DNA of 64,000 nucleotides. It comes from Hemibagrus wyckioides. Taxonomy: Eukaryota; Chordata; Actinopteri; Siluriformes; Bagridae. The translations under genes were made by a program, and so were the position numbers. The notes beneath the pieces are model-generated. The model made no database searches. It was not told where the DNA came from and saw only the letters and a list, made by a program, of their open reading frames with translations. Shown here piece after piece: positions 27,771-40,897 of the stretch; the stretch's first letter is position 1, and each line of letters opens with the position of its first letter. The stretch spans positions 14,059,392 through 14,123,391 of the forward strand of contig NC_080734.1 of NCBI RefSeq assembly GCF_019097595.1, written 5' to 3'.

Positions 27771-30181
27771 GATGTATTGTATTATAGAGTATAAATAATC
27801 ATCATAGTATTTGTGTTTTCATTTTATTAGCTCTTGGCCATGCCCCTAACTTGTAGTAGCTACTCTCTTTTCCTAATACAAGACTTGATGGATAGGGTGT
27901 GTTCCTTCCTGCTGATTCTGTCATCTCAGAGGCATGAGAAACTGGAGGTTTTTTTTTTTTCTGTTAGACTTTTTATAAGACAGCTGTGGGGGCCTCATAT
28001 AGGCCTCCACACACTAAATCACACTCTACTATATTACTTTTTTCGAAAATGGAACTTGAACTTGAGATCAGTATTAGCTCTCTGGTGTATATATACTGTA
28101 TGACATCTCTGTGAGAAATGCAGGGTCAGAACCAAGAAAACATTTCGCATGGTGAAATGCTTGGGGTTAAGGATTTCAGTCTATTCTATGAAATCATTAT
28201 GAAAATGTTTTTGCAATGAAGTAAGAGCCAGCGGTAAATCACATTAAGCTTGTGATTGGAATTTTACTTCGCCTTGACATGTTGGTGATTTGCCAGATTT
28301 GATCTAAGAGCTTCATGAAACTAGCAAAATAGACAAATACCTAGATAATTCCTGAAACTGTTTATGCCTAAATAGATAGGCAGGAGGGAGTGTTCTGCAG
28401 ACTCATAGAAGAGTCTTGTGTTAGTGAAGATCAGGAAGCCTCTCAGACAGATCAATATGCTGTGAGTCATTAATATTTGTAGATGTGTTGGACTGGGAAT
28501 TCGCTATGATGCATCTACACTTACAGAGTTATAGACGTATGCACTTCTGGACGTAACTGACAGATGAGGTTTTGTGTGTGTGTGTGTGTCTTGGCAGACT
28601 GTACTCTTATCACTAGGAAGAAAAACTGTGGAGGGGCAGGAGTTCATGCTGTAGTTATTCAAACGACTAAAAAAATTCAAGCACTGACAAAAAGAAAGAC
28701 AGAGGAAGAAAAAGTTTCTTTTGGCACAGTACACAGAAATGATTTAATCCTGGAGAGACACAGTGCTCTGGACATTAAAATGTCAATCTGGAAAATAATC
28801 TATAGACTTTTTCTCCCCTTATCGCTTAATTGGTGGAAGGAGAAGAAGCCATTTTTTAAACGTTTATCCAACTTGCAGTCATCTCTCATCATCAAGGTGA
28901 AGGAGAAAAGCAGTGAACGGTGTTTAGCATGTTCACCTCCCAAACTCCCACTACTGCCACGATAACACAAATTAGAATGAAAACTCTAAAGATCATAATT
29001 AATAGATAGATATTTATTTTGATCTTTAGTAAATGTCCTGACGTCACTAACAGGGAACTGCATCTCCCTGTGAGTTTAGTTTTTAAGATTATTATGCACA
29101 GGATGTTGTGTATGTCTGTTATCAAATTAAAGTATTAACAAATGCACAAAATATTTTAACTTTAGGACACAATTGTTCACAGACCTACACAAAAATAATG
29201 CATTTTTTATGTGTGTATTTGCATGGATGTATGTTTGCATGTGCAAGTATGCACATTGGTATGCAAAATCTGTGTCTTTGTTTATGTCTTTGACCAGCAG
29301 GAGCTCACTCCATCACTCTTGTCCTGGAGGCATTGCCATCGCAATGGAAGTGATCATGTAAACACTGGATCAGGAGCATGTGCCATGGGACTGTTTGCAG
29401 GTGGGGGAGGAGAGGGGAGAATGCAGGAAGGCAGGGGGGAGTGGGGGTTACCATTCCGTACTTAGTTTATTTCAATCCAAGGTCAGCAGCATTTGGCACC
29501 CTGTGTTGTGTTAGAATCTGTGGGGATGACAAAATGTATACAAGACACTGAACAGAATTTTATTTGTGCATTGTATACAGGGTGTTTTAGAGTATTGTCA
29601 TTTCCAGTTCATTTTTTCCAGTATACAGTTACGTTTTTATTTATGCAGTTGCGAAATCATCACATGCTCTACAACAATGCATAGCTTCTTAGCTAATTCT
29701 TCATTTCCACTTTGTTTTACTTCCTGATTTTGTGCTGGCATTTTTGCATTCATACTCTTGTCACACTTTTGCCCCAGTGTCCCTCCTGTACTCCCACAAC
29801 GTCACCTTCCCCCACCACACAAAATCTACTGCAGCTGGGAGCAGTCGGATCAAGTTTCCATCCAGGTCTGTTGAGGGGCAAGAGCTGCTGTTTCTCATTA
29901 CAAATGCCTCAGGAGATGTGGTCACTTACCAACTGAAGGAGCAGTTAGGTCACCAGGTAGCTCCCTTAGTCTAAACAACTTCTCCTAAGACCCAGAATAC
30001 AAACTGTCAGTCAACTGGGTAGGCATTATGCTTACAGCCCTCAACATTCCTCTTCATCAGTCTTCTTCATTTTCTCTACTTTTTGTATATATTCTTTACA
30101 TGTAAACATAAAATCAGATATATACTAATCCATCCATCTGACAAATATCTGATAATATTTTATATAATAAGTAAAATATTA

Positions 30182-30868
30182 TGGTGGATTAAACATTCTA
30201 CTAAACTGCAAGACACTAAAGGCATTTTTTAAAATAACATTTTGTGTTACCAAAACTGGGAAGTTAAAGATTAGCAAAATACCAAGAGATGTTGCAATCT
30301 TTTTCAGTCCAATTTCAGTAAGCCTTTTCCCACTGTAGCTCCCTGTACATTCCTGTTCTGACAGGAGTGAGACCCAGTGTGGTCTTCTGCTGTTGTAGCA
30401 CATCTGCCTCAAGGTTTGACATGTTGTGCACTCTGAGAGGTTTTTCAGCTCACCACGGTTGTATAAAGTACTTGCTTGAGATATCATACCCTTCCTGTTA
30501 GCTCAAACCAGCCTGGCCGTTTTCCTCTGATCTCTCATATAAGCAAGTTTTGGGGTTTTTTTTGCCTGCAGATCTCTAACTCATTGGATGTATTTTGTTT
30601 AAACTTTAGAGATTGTGTGTGGAAATCCCAGGAGATCAGCAGTTTCTGAAACCAATCTCAGACCAGCCCATCTGGCACCAACCACCAAGCCACAGTCAAA
30701 ATCACTGATTTTTTCACAATTTGATGTTCGAAGTGAACATTAACTGAAGCTCTTTTTCTAGATATGCATGATTTTATGCATTGTACTGCTACCACATACC
30801 ACATGACTGATTGCAGAATGACTGAACAGGTGTACATGTGTTCCTATTAAAGTGGCCTGTGAGTAATA
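30182..30868 (-). mobile_element. Degraded Tc1/mariner-like transposon, 5' part
   Basis: On the minus strand the terminal part (near 30826-30868) and leader resemble a widespread fish Tc1-like family. The reading frame near 30300-30487 preserves TLYNRGELKNLSECTT and TLRQMCYNSRRPHWV, typical of the DNA-binding half of its transposase. The frame is broken, and the catalytic half and the far terminal repeat are missing. It is a dead copy of the same family as the one at about 42480-43050. Confidence 0.75.
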
Positions 30869-31529
30869 ACATAAAAAAGATTAGGACTGTGACTTTTAAA
30901 TGACTGAACCTATTTGTGAAAATGACCACACAGTAAAGTGGCCTTGAGGCGTGCGGTAAAAACCAGAATGATGATAGATATGTCTACTGATGCCAAGATC
31001 ATCATGATATGAGAAACCAGGTCATTACTGATTCAGTCAGATAGCTGCAATTAATCAGGTCAGTCCTTAGGCACAATAGATGCCTTAACACTCAGACCGT
31101 CTATGTAGCTCTTTCTTACACAAGTTTTATTCAAAACACATTTTTACCATTACATGGGGCAATAGCAGTGCAAATCCTTCGGTTACATCATCTCTCCATC
31201 TTTCTCTAGCTGGTGAAATCAGATCCATAGAATCTCAACAAATCCAGGTCCATCAGCACTGAGGAGCAGTAGAGGAAATGACCCCATCAAAACTTCCTGT
31301 TGCTGACAGACAAACGAGCTTAACCTCTGTCACTAGTCTAAGCACTGAAGAGCTCCTGTGTAATGTGCGACAAGGAAACTGGAAAATGTGTACTTGCTGA
31401 TGATTGCATTCCAACCCCCTTTTTTTTGTGGATATATTTTTCCATTTCTGAGTGAATTCAGAGAGTTAATTGGATAGTGCTAATGCAATCATAAGACATT
31501 CACCTCATATGCACTGTTGTATGGCTTTG

Positions 31530-31860
31530 TGTGTTTAGCTCGTCCTAATCACACATTTCTGTAAATAAACTTCAGCCCGCATCCATGAAAGTGTGTAAAG
31601 TTTACGTGACAGTGCTGGCCCACACATTAACACACACCCAGCCCTGTAAGTGGAGATGCATGTGGAATGTGGGAGGTGTTTTCGGGTAGGGGATAGCAGG
31701 GGAGGGGTGATTAGTGAGGGCAGCTGAGATCTGTCCCCCAGCTGTAATGACAGATTACCCAGCAGGTGTGGCACCCATCCCTCACACTGCAGCCAAAACC
31801 CAGCCCAACCCTGCCCAGCTAAAGTCATAACCCCCTCTTACCCTCTGTCACCTATACACC
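31530..31860. promoter_or_regulatory. Candidate enhancer block in the six4-prkch interval
   Basis: This is a non-repetitive, GC-richer block in AT-rich DNA. It clusters E-boxes (two CAGCTG, one CAGGTG) with TAATGACAG and GATTACC motifs, which suit bHLH, TALE and homeodomain factors. The enhancer reading is inferred from composition. Confidence 0.3.
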
Positions 31861-33957
31861 TCTGGCTTTCAGATTCAGAGGCCTACATGTTGGACTGCAT
31901 TAGCAGAAGTTTCAGTGTGAAATATGGTGTGTACAGCTGGATTACACAAACCTGACTGTTAATGAACATAGCTTAGATATAATGGTAGAGTATTAAAGGG
32001 TTTTTTATTAACATTTTTTTCACATAGTATTATACAACGCAAAACTGCTCTAACCTATACTCTTTGTAACTATTCCCACAGGTGGTGAACAGTCCAATAG
32101 TTCAGTCCACAGTGGTTACATATTGCTTCCTCAAGCGGAACATGAAGCATAATGGACTACACTGACAGCAGATGACAGCAGTTGTTGCCATTGCTGCTGC
32201 TAATGGAGCAGTCTGTTGTAAAGACAGACTTTATGACACTAGCTGCTCTCTTTGTAGTATGGCTTTACCTAAATGAGCAAGTCGTAGATATTTTAGTCAG
32301 TCTTGGCCATTTGAGGGACCCAGTGAATGAGAATGAGATGCCTGCTGTTTTTACTCCGGACAGACACCTTGACTAATTACTCTGGGCAATCACAAAAGGC
32401 CAGTCAGCAGGGAGAACTTCAGGCCTGTTTCCCCCTCCTCCTTCAGCAGTGGGTCTGCCCTCTGCCTTTACTCGAGAGTGAGAGTGAGGGAAGACAAACT
32501 CCTCTATTTTATGTCTGCATGCATGTCTATAATTGTGTGGGTCTGTGTGTATGTGTGTGTCGGGACCCTCTCCCCTCATATACCCATTACAGGCCCTTCA
32601 GTCTGTCACACTTTCGTTTGATGGCTCTTTACAGCAGGGCTGGTCTGGCTGCAGGGGGGGGGGACCTAGCCTTTGATTGCCTTGATGCAGAACACATGTG
32701 AGAGAGGACCTGTAGCTGCCCTGCTGAGAGCACCTCTCTCCTCCAAAGCTACAAACACACTCTCTCTTTTCTGACTCTCTCCTCACACTTTTTCTCTCTC
32801 TCCCTTTTCAACACTCATCTCTACAATACTTAGAACCACCATCTCATTCTCACACCTTTTACGCAAACACATATTGATTTTCTTTTCCATTTCATCTTCT
32901 GGGTTGCATGAATTTCCTGTATTGCTCTCATTTGTTAGTGTTGATCACCTGAGAGAGTGTTGGCATGCATTGTCCTGGGATGCTCCACTTCAGGTGAATT
33001 CAGGCAGAATGGGATGAGACTGATAGGTATCTTTGTTATGGTACTAATGGCTCAGTGAGCACAGCAATTCTCCAACATTCCCACTGCATACTGGCTTCCA
33101 AGTAGAGTTGACAGTTTCTTACATAAATATCAATACCTCAGTGTTGCTGTTATGTTCCATAGCAAGTATGTACCAAGTGTATTATGTACTCACTCTGACA
33201 GTCTGTAGCATTTCAAAACACCGGTATGTAAATTCCCACTCCTTTAGCGCCCTCTGTAGGTGGCTCAGAGCTTCATTCCTTCAGCTCTCCAGCTGCCCTT
33301 TATTTACCCAATAACAAAGCTCTGTTTGAGGGCCAGATCGAGTTGCAGCTAATGCTTTAGCAAGGACCTGCTGCTGAAAGATGTTGCTATTTGAGGCAGC
33401 TTGGGTTTCAAGGTGGCTTACAAAGCAGGGCACAGCCTGTGTGAAGGAAATGGGACAGAGGGAGAGAAAGAGGAAGAAAGAAAAAGTTGAAAAGAAGTGG
33501 TGAGAAAGGAAGGAGTCTGGTGGGTAAGGAGTGAGAGATCAGGGACAGAAGGAGATAAAAGGAAAGGAGAGATGAAATTATTGGGAGTGTGGGAAGAGAT
33601 GGGGAAAGAGTTTGACTGGGCAACAGAAGATGAGAGTCATCCTTGATGTGAGCTTATTTATCACTGATATTAGTCATGTGACAATATAGTTTCATTTCAT
33701 ATGAATGAAAGCATGTGAACACTAACCATATCCTTTACCCTTTACCCTTAAATGGTTGCAACCTCTTTTTTTGTACTAATTAAGGTGTGCAATTTGTTAT
33801 AAACTTGCAACATAAGACCATGTCAGTATATTGCATGGCCGGACATTGCAACTTCTCTGACTCTATGCTGACAAGAAAATTGGAGATTGTATTTTGTATT
33901 TCTCTACGCTCTTTATTCCTGAATAGAAGTATGCATAACCACCCACCCACACACATA

Positions 33958-33959
<2 letters not shown>

Positions 33960-33994
<35 letters not shown>
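33960..33994. repeat. (TC)n microsatellite
   Basis: This is about 35 bp of TC repeats. Confidence 0.95.
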
Positions 33995-33997
<3 letters not shown>

Positions 33998-36900
33998 TCT
34001 TCTGGGGCCCCTGCTGGTGTTTGGTTACATACAGCTCTCCATTTTCTGGAAGGAATGACCACATCGGTTGCCTAGGGGATCAAACCAGGAAGGACAGCCG
34101 CCGGAGCAGAGATGAAAATAGCCCCAAGCATTATTCAGGCAAATCAATACACTGCTGTTCTCTCCTAGACAGAATATCATGCGTTTTATGCACCTGCATA
34201 AAATGAAGCTATGTGTATCGTGTGTGGCATCAACACCAGTATGTTAGGTTTTTGGAATTCCCTTCACTCACCTCTATAGCAGCTTTGTGGAGCTGAGGGT
34301 TGTTGTCATAAGGAAGAGGAAGTATTAGCATGATTTGGGGTCAAAGGTTAGCTGTTCAGCTGTTATTGTGGTGTCTGGTTTTGGATATGTAAACCCTGAG
34401 CTTAAGTTGAACCCTGTGGGGTCCAGTGTGGCAAATTCATCTCATATTGACAATCCAAAATGTTAATATTGATATAGAAAATGTACCACTTTATGTAGGC
34501 TTTAATATGCTTTACATGACCAAGGTATATGTTCTTGCTTTCGTTACGTTCATACACTTGAAGTCACCATTATTATACAATATTTGAAAGGCGCAAAAAA
34601 AAATCCAAGAATACCAGAATGTATTCATCTAATTTAACATTTCAATTATATAATGCACAAAGTATGTTGCTTATCATTTTGTCAGATGAACTGAGGTGAT
34701 AGTTGATGCCTTCTTTGTGGGCAAGATCCACAAACCACCGAGTAAATATTATAATCCTGTGATAATATACTGTGAAGTGTTGCAGCATTCCTTTTTTCCC
34801 AAAAGATGCATTCAAGGAAAATGTCTATGATTTACTTTGAAGAGTTTAACCTAGCTTTCCATTATCCTGCAAAAGAGCTTCTTTTGTTTATCTGAATAAG
34901 AATAGTTTGTCCATATTTATTCTCCAAAATTAGCTTTTCTTCTCTTTTTAGGTTTTTAAATTGTTCTCTGTTATCCTCCTCATCTTGAATTTATACCTAA
35001 CAAAGATGTATATGCAGTGAAATTACTTGCATTGTAGATAGTATGTGCTTTTTTGTATGGATAACTTTTATAAACTTTCATAAAGCTTTAATAAAATAAC
35101 TAAAGAAGCTAAAAATGGTCACTTAATTCGTAAGATATAAAGAGTAAAGATTCCTATGAGGTAGTCACAATAAAGCTATGCAGAACTGACAGTGCAAGAC
35201 ACTGAGAACCAGCTCATCCACTATGCATGGTGCTAACTTCATTTATGCTGTACCATGCTGTTCTCATCTTACCCTTGTGGCTCTGGCACATCAGCATTTT
35301 TGTCACACCTGCCTCCTCCCTCTCTCCTTTTCACCCTTCCCTTGTCCTTCTGAAGGGCAGTTAGACGATAGTTCCCCAGAACAACCCCTCAGTCATCTCA
35401 AGTTCTAAAGCGCAATCTTCACAACCACACAGTTCATCAGCCTTAACTAAAGTTGCCCCCTCCCTTAAGCCACTGCTAAGCCTCCCACACTTCTGTAGGG
35501 TACACACATGCTGCACGTCTCTCTCTCAGCACATGCACCAACTCATTTTCCAGAAGGCCTTTTTTATTTCCTGATTCTTCTTTGTTTATGACCTCATTGA
35601 TCAATTCCACTACCATGAGTTTGCAAAGTGTTAACTGTGCATTAGACATTATAAAACATACGCCTTAAAACAGCTCTATATTAGATTATATATATCTAAA
35701 CTCAATCACTGTGTATCCCATCTGAATATAACACATTACATTCTACATAAGATAGAAGAAAAGCTAATTGATCCCTTGCTTAGTCTTCAGCTTTGTCCTT
35801 TATATACCTTAATATAACCGGTTTATTCATCTGAACATTCAGAACACAATAGGCCAATGAAGTGAAACCATTTGAGTTCAAATCAGTACAAAAGGTGTGG
35901 TGACAAAAGGATTAAAAAATAAATCCATGTTTGGTTATTATAATTCCTTTGAAGCAACAAATAAAGAGTCAAAAGATCCTGTTATTCTGCAGTCATCAGA
36001 ATTTATAATAAGATTAATTTGCTGACTGACAAAAAATCAAAATCCTGAATCTTGCAAATCATGGAGCAGAAAGGGCAGAATGGCCTTTTGTTCTGCTTAG
36101 GCAAAGAGCTTTACCAGCCCTTAACCCTCCTACCTGGCCTCTGCTACTGCTTTTTCCCTGATGTATTTGTTCTGTAAATAGAGTAATACTGTGTAGTAAA
36201 TATTGTGCAGTAATAACTGAGGTCTGCAGTATGGAAGAGCATAATCAGCAGATCTCAGATCCCACACTCTCCCTGCTGCAGGCTTCGCTTCTCCACTCTT
36301 CCCATGCCAGGCTTCCCATACCCTGAGCAGGACATGCCAGGCAAAACAGGTGATGTGTCCAGTCCGGATCTGTCCAGTTAGAGTAGGATAAGTGAGTCAA
36401 TCCATTCTGACCAAGCAGGACAGCTGCAGAGCTGTCTGGACACACCGTCATGCTCACAGCTGTCACTAGGTCCTCAGTTAAAAAATACATTCTTCTCTAT
36501 ACTTCTGAGTTATTTTAGACCCTCTCTGTTACAAAGAGTTCCTTATTCTGTTTGTGGGCTGGTCTTATTCAAGTGTACATCTTTTGCCACTATCTGTATC
36601 TGTTAAGTGCTCCAAATATCAGCATATTTATTCATTCTGTAATTTCTTTTTTTTTAATTCCCTCACTCATACAGCTACTTTTTGTATCTGTATCTGTTTT
36701 TGAACATATTATCTTTTTATTCCAAATAATGCATTAAATTACAACTTTTGCTGCAATGGAATGTTGTCAACAGAGTAAATTCCCTGTTTACAGTACATTC
36801 CCTGTTGTAAGTGCATAAATACAGTATGCTAGCTGGATAAATGTCTATCCCTGGGTTAGTTACAATCAGGCTTGATTATTTGTCTAATGCATGCCTTAAA

Positions 36901-38804
36901 CTAATGAGGTTTTAATTTGAGAGAACATTTACCTGCAAAGATTACTTTACATGTAACATTATAGCCTGTGCTGCTCAGTGCATGTAAAAGATACAATAAA
37001 TGAAATCTTGCTTGATGTGATGTTGATATAAAAACATTGGAGAGTTAGGAGAAATAAGGCATAAATAATAAGATATTGAGTTACATACAACATACAAATA
37101 ATGTTTACTAACCAGTAAGAAAGATTTCATTTTTTTATTTGTGTTTTTGTTCCTTTCCGGATTTTGATTTTGCTCATTGAACCCGGTTTGGAACCTGCTC
37201 ATGAAGGTATAGAAACAGCATAGAGTCAGACTTCAAAAGCATCATACGTCATCATGCTGACAAGCTACTGACATACACTGCTGGTGATTAACCTTAAAAG
37301 TCTGTTTGGTTAGATGGAAAATTCTCATTGAGGAAAAAGAGAACAAATATTCTGTGACTGCACCGGATATTTCACTCACTAGAAGTAAAATCCTGAATTA
37401 AACATAATTACAACTATCCTGTTGGTTTAAAAACTGTTCACTCATTTTCTTACAGATTGGCTGAAGCACAGAATTATGAGATATGCAGAACTCTGAGGAA
37501 TACCTGTTCACTACTTTCAACAATCATCCACTTGAAGGTACCTCAACATATTCAGTCATGACACAATGTTTTAAGCCTTAATAGGCTGACTATTTTTCCA
37601 CTGACCACTGTAATGAGCCCTGGTCAACTTTCAGAGTAAAGCTACATTGTAGAAGGTACACTATATTAATGTTTAAGGTACAAAAGTTGTTCCACCCCAG
37701 CAGCATGAACAGGTATAGTTTGATGTTTTAAAATGAATAATTTATTTTATCGTTTTAACAAAATTATACATATTATAAATCTAGTGATGGTAGTGTTACT
37801 GATAGTAATGCCACTGACCTCCTTTTAGTTCATACTAAGCATGCATGATATAGAAATGCTCTTTGTATTCCCTGTGCTGGTGCACATATACCCCCCACCA
37901 TGTAGAGAGGGTTGTGTGGCCTGGAGCACCGGGAGGAGGGAACCCCACTGAGTGGAATTCTCAAGCCTCACTTCCCTGCCCTAGGGGACCACATCATTAG
38001 CTCAGGTAATCCTTAGTGCAGCCTTAGCGAACCTATCCCAAATGTTCGAACAACAAACAATCCTCTACCCCTCTATTTACCACACATACCATCTGCCAAA
38101 CAATTAGGCTGTGTTGAGTAAATACCACTTAACCCAGTCTAAAGTTGATGAGCTAATTGAATGTAATTATAGATCTGTTGTTATGTGAATGGGAGCTGGA
38201 GGGAAGGCATTTTCCTTAGTTAACAGAGTGCTGTTGTCAGTGTTACCAGGAATTTTTATAAATTCTATTATATTTTACTAAAACATTCATGGCAGCATAC
38301 TGGGTAAATATTGTCAACGGCAGCCACAAGTCGACATAGGCTATTAAATTCCCTCTGATGGATGTTGAGGAAGATATAGTGCTGAAGAGAAGTGCTGAAT
38401 CAGATTTATTATAATGCACTAGATGTTTTATTTGGCACTGAACGTATACAACAATGTTTTAAAAAATATAGCTTCTAAGGCTCTGTTTTCTTTACCCCAG
38501 GTCCACTTTGGGTGTGTTGCTAATGTCAGTCTTGTTATTCTAATATGATCCAAGCATAGCCTTGAAATCCAAACCAGGTTTAGTTTGCCTGTGTTGCACA
38601 CGTTCCAGCTGATAAAATCCAGAGGTAAGAGATAATGATAAGGACCCACCCGTTCTTGACTTCCAGCAGAAGCTGGACGAGTAGGGTCAGGAAAGGACAG
38701 TCTGTTTTTTCGGGGCTGTGGAGTAAAAGAGGTCACTGTTTCACACCCTAAACATAAAATGTGCTTTAAGGATAGTTAATAGACAATTTTAATTAGTTGA
38801 GAGG

Positions 38805-38945
38805 GGGCAGGTAGGATTGGTGCTACACAGCTCCACTGTCTGGAGCTCAGGTTACCGTCTGTGTGGAGATTTGCATATGCTCTCTGTGTTTGTATGGGTT
38901 TCCTTTGCGTACTCCAACTTCCAAATATGGGGTTTGAAGGAAAAT
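38805..38945 (+). repeat. Dispersed fish repeat remnant
   Basis: The motif order (CTGGAGCTCAGGTTACCGTC, GTGTGGAGATTTGCATATGC, GTATGGGTTTCCTTTGCGTA, CTCC) matches the middle of the same common fish repeat as at 27525-27770, also degraded. Confidence 0.5.
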
Positions 38946-39021
38946 ATCACCATAAAGATAAGAGTTGAGACAGAGACTTCAGCTTTGAGAATGAACACAT
39001 TTTTGCCTGACTTAATGTACA

Positions 39022-39062
<41 letters not shown>

Positions 39063-39068
39063 TCTCTC
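39022..39068. repeat. (TC)n microsatellite
   Basis: This is about 47 bp of TC repeats with one CACT break. Confidence 0.95.
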
Positions 39069-40865
39069 CTTCTCTCTCTGTCAGCTGGAGAAGTGAAAAA
39101 AAAAAGAAGTCTTGAACCCTGAGCTTAGGAACATCCGGCCAAGGCCTGGAGTATAATCTCCTGACTTTCCTAGATATTTCCTGAACTTGCTGGCTCAATA
39201 ATGGACAAAAACGCTTTTGGCTTAAATCCAGATTGTTTGTTTTGATTTGTTATGCTGTGCCGTGGTATTTCTTTCTTAAAAGAGGCAAGGTCACTGGTTA
39301 CAGGAAAGTGAATTACTTTTGGAGCCAGCACTTTATTTATTTTAGCTCAAACTGATTACCACATTCCGAGACTTTCTTACAACTGTCCATTTACCTGGAG
39401 ATACACCAAACCTTCTAATCTCAATGAACTGCCACGAGCAAGGTTTCACAATCATCCAGGTGGAATTCTCCAACAGAAAATCAGTCAAAGGAAATTGTCA
39501 AGATCATTTTAAGAAGTCTTGCTTTTGTTCTGCAAATAGGTTTACCTTGACCACAATGTATTTATGGTTTTATTTGCCTGTTAGATGTTTGTGTCTGGCC
39601 AGAAAAAGCTTGAGATTGGACTACTGGTCTTAAGGTTATGGTTATAGTAAGGCAATACCAATTGTGACTGTCATTTCTTATACAGAATAAGTTGGTTTGA
39701 TTTAGGATTGAGCCTTATATTTATTTCAGATAAAGGATTGAGAAAGCATGGTTTAGAGTGTGGCATGTTGTCTGATTGAATCTGGATATAAAATATCGTT
39801 TTTCATTCTCCCAGGAGCCCGGTTTTAATGAAAAGCACAGAATGGCCCACACTCACGTCAGGTTGGATGTGAAATTTTTGGTGAAGGACGTTTCCTGCAT
39901 TAAATCTGTAAAATCATTCCAAATCATCCACAACAGAGTTGCACTGAATCCTAATTAATATCAAACTATGTCAGAACCAGTCCTCCAGGCACTATCTATC
40001 ATACTAAAGTCAAGCATGAGCTCAGGGCAGGATTAGACTGAGGCTTTCAAGTCCATTTTAAGGATATGAAAACATTTATCTGAAGCTTGTGCACAATCAA
40101 CATGGCGTATACATTACATTGTTTCCAAAACGTGTGTTACAGAGTTACTCTGGGAAAAGCTTATTGAGTTGTTCTCGGGTTGAGAAAATGATGTCTTGGT
40201 CTGATTTTCCCCCCTTCACTTTAAGAAGCTCTGCGCAATGGCCAATGCATCATCCTCAGAGTGGTATGTTCACACAGATGGGTTGAATTAGGCACCACTA
40301 AGGCAAATGTTTCCCAGTCACTGGCAGACGGCACCATCTCAGCCCATGCATGGAAATCATGAGTAACGCTACAGAAACCAAATGTAGCTCTAAAACTAAT
40401 GGAATGTCAGCGTGTGGAGTTGTGTGTCGAATGCTTTACATTCTCAATGAATATGAAACCCCATCCTGCATGGTACATTTTACAGTAGTTTGGAATTTAT
40501 CACTAATCGTTAGCTCTTTTTATGTGTACTTAACCACTTCCCCTCAGGGAAACACAATTTGAAATTTGCTGGTTGGATTTGTTGGTTTTGCTGTGACCGT
40601 AATATCAGCTATAGGGAACAAAACCAGAGCTTCAGGAAAAGCAACTAAATGAAGGGTGCATGTCTTGGATCTATCATTTAGGTTGAGTGCACTTATGTGA
40701 GTGCCTGTGAGTGGTTTCACATGTGTGTCTTTAGTGTCTCCTGAAACCAAAAGACCATAACACATAAGCTTCTTCTTCTTGTGTCTACACAATTCATGGA
40801 TTGACTGAGAACCTTTTCAGATTTCTAATTTGATCAGACCACTCTTCTTGCTCGCTGTCTCTTCC

Positions 40866-40897
40866 CCACTTCCTCTCTCTCTCTCTCTCTCTCTCTC
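40866..40897. repeat. (CT)n microsatellite
   Basis: This is about 32 bp of CT repeats running into CACT units. Confidence 0.93.

Larger units (their letters stand above)
29778..32165 (+). pseudogene. Possible two-exon fragment of an unrecognised gene
   Basis: Segment 29778-29956 (179 nt) lies between a polypyrimidine acceptor (ttttgccccag) and a gt donor. It stays open in one frame for 60 codons with protein-like composition and two N-glycosylation-like motifs (NVTF, NASG). Segment 32082-32165 follows acceptor attcccacag and joins in the same phase, giving 27 codons and TGA; the tail is VVTYCFLKRNMKHNGLH. The donor gtagct is weak, no upstream exon of matching phase was found, and I recognise no family. 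It may be a relic, a lineage-specific gene or chance. Typed as pseudogene only for want of a complete frame. Confidence 0.27.

Noticed and set aside
28564..28965. 133-codon open frame on the plus strand
   Set aside because: It starts in a (TG)n run, has no family resemblance and no exon borders.
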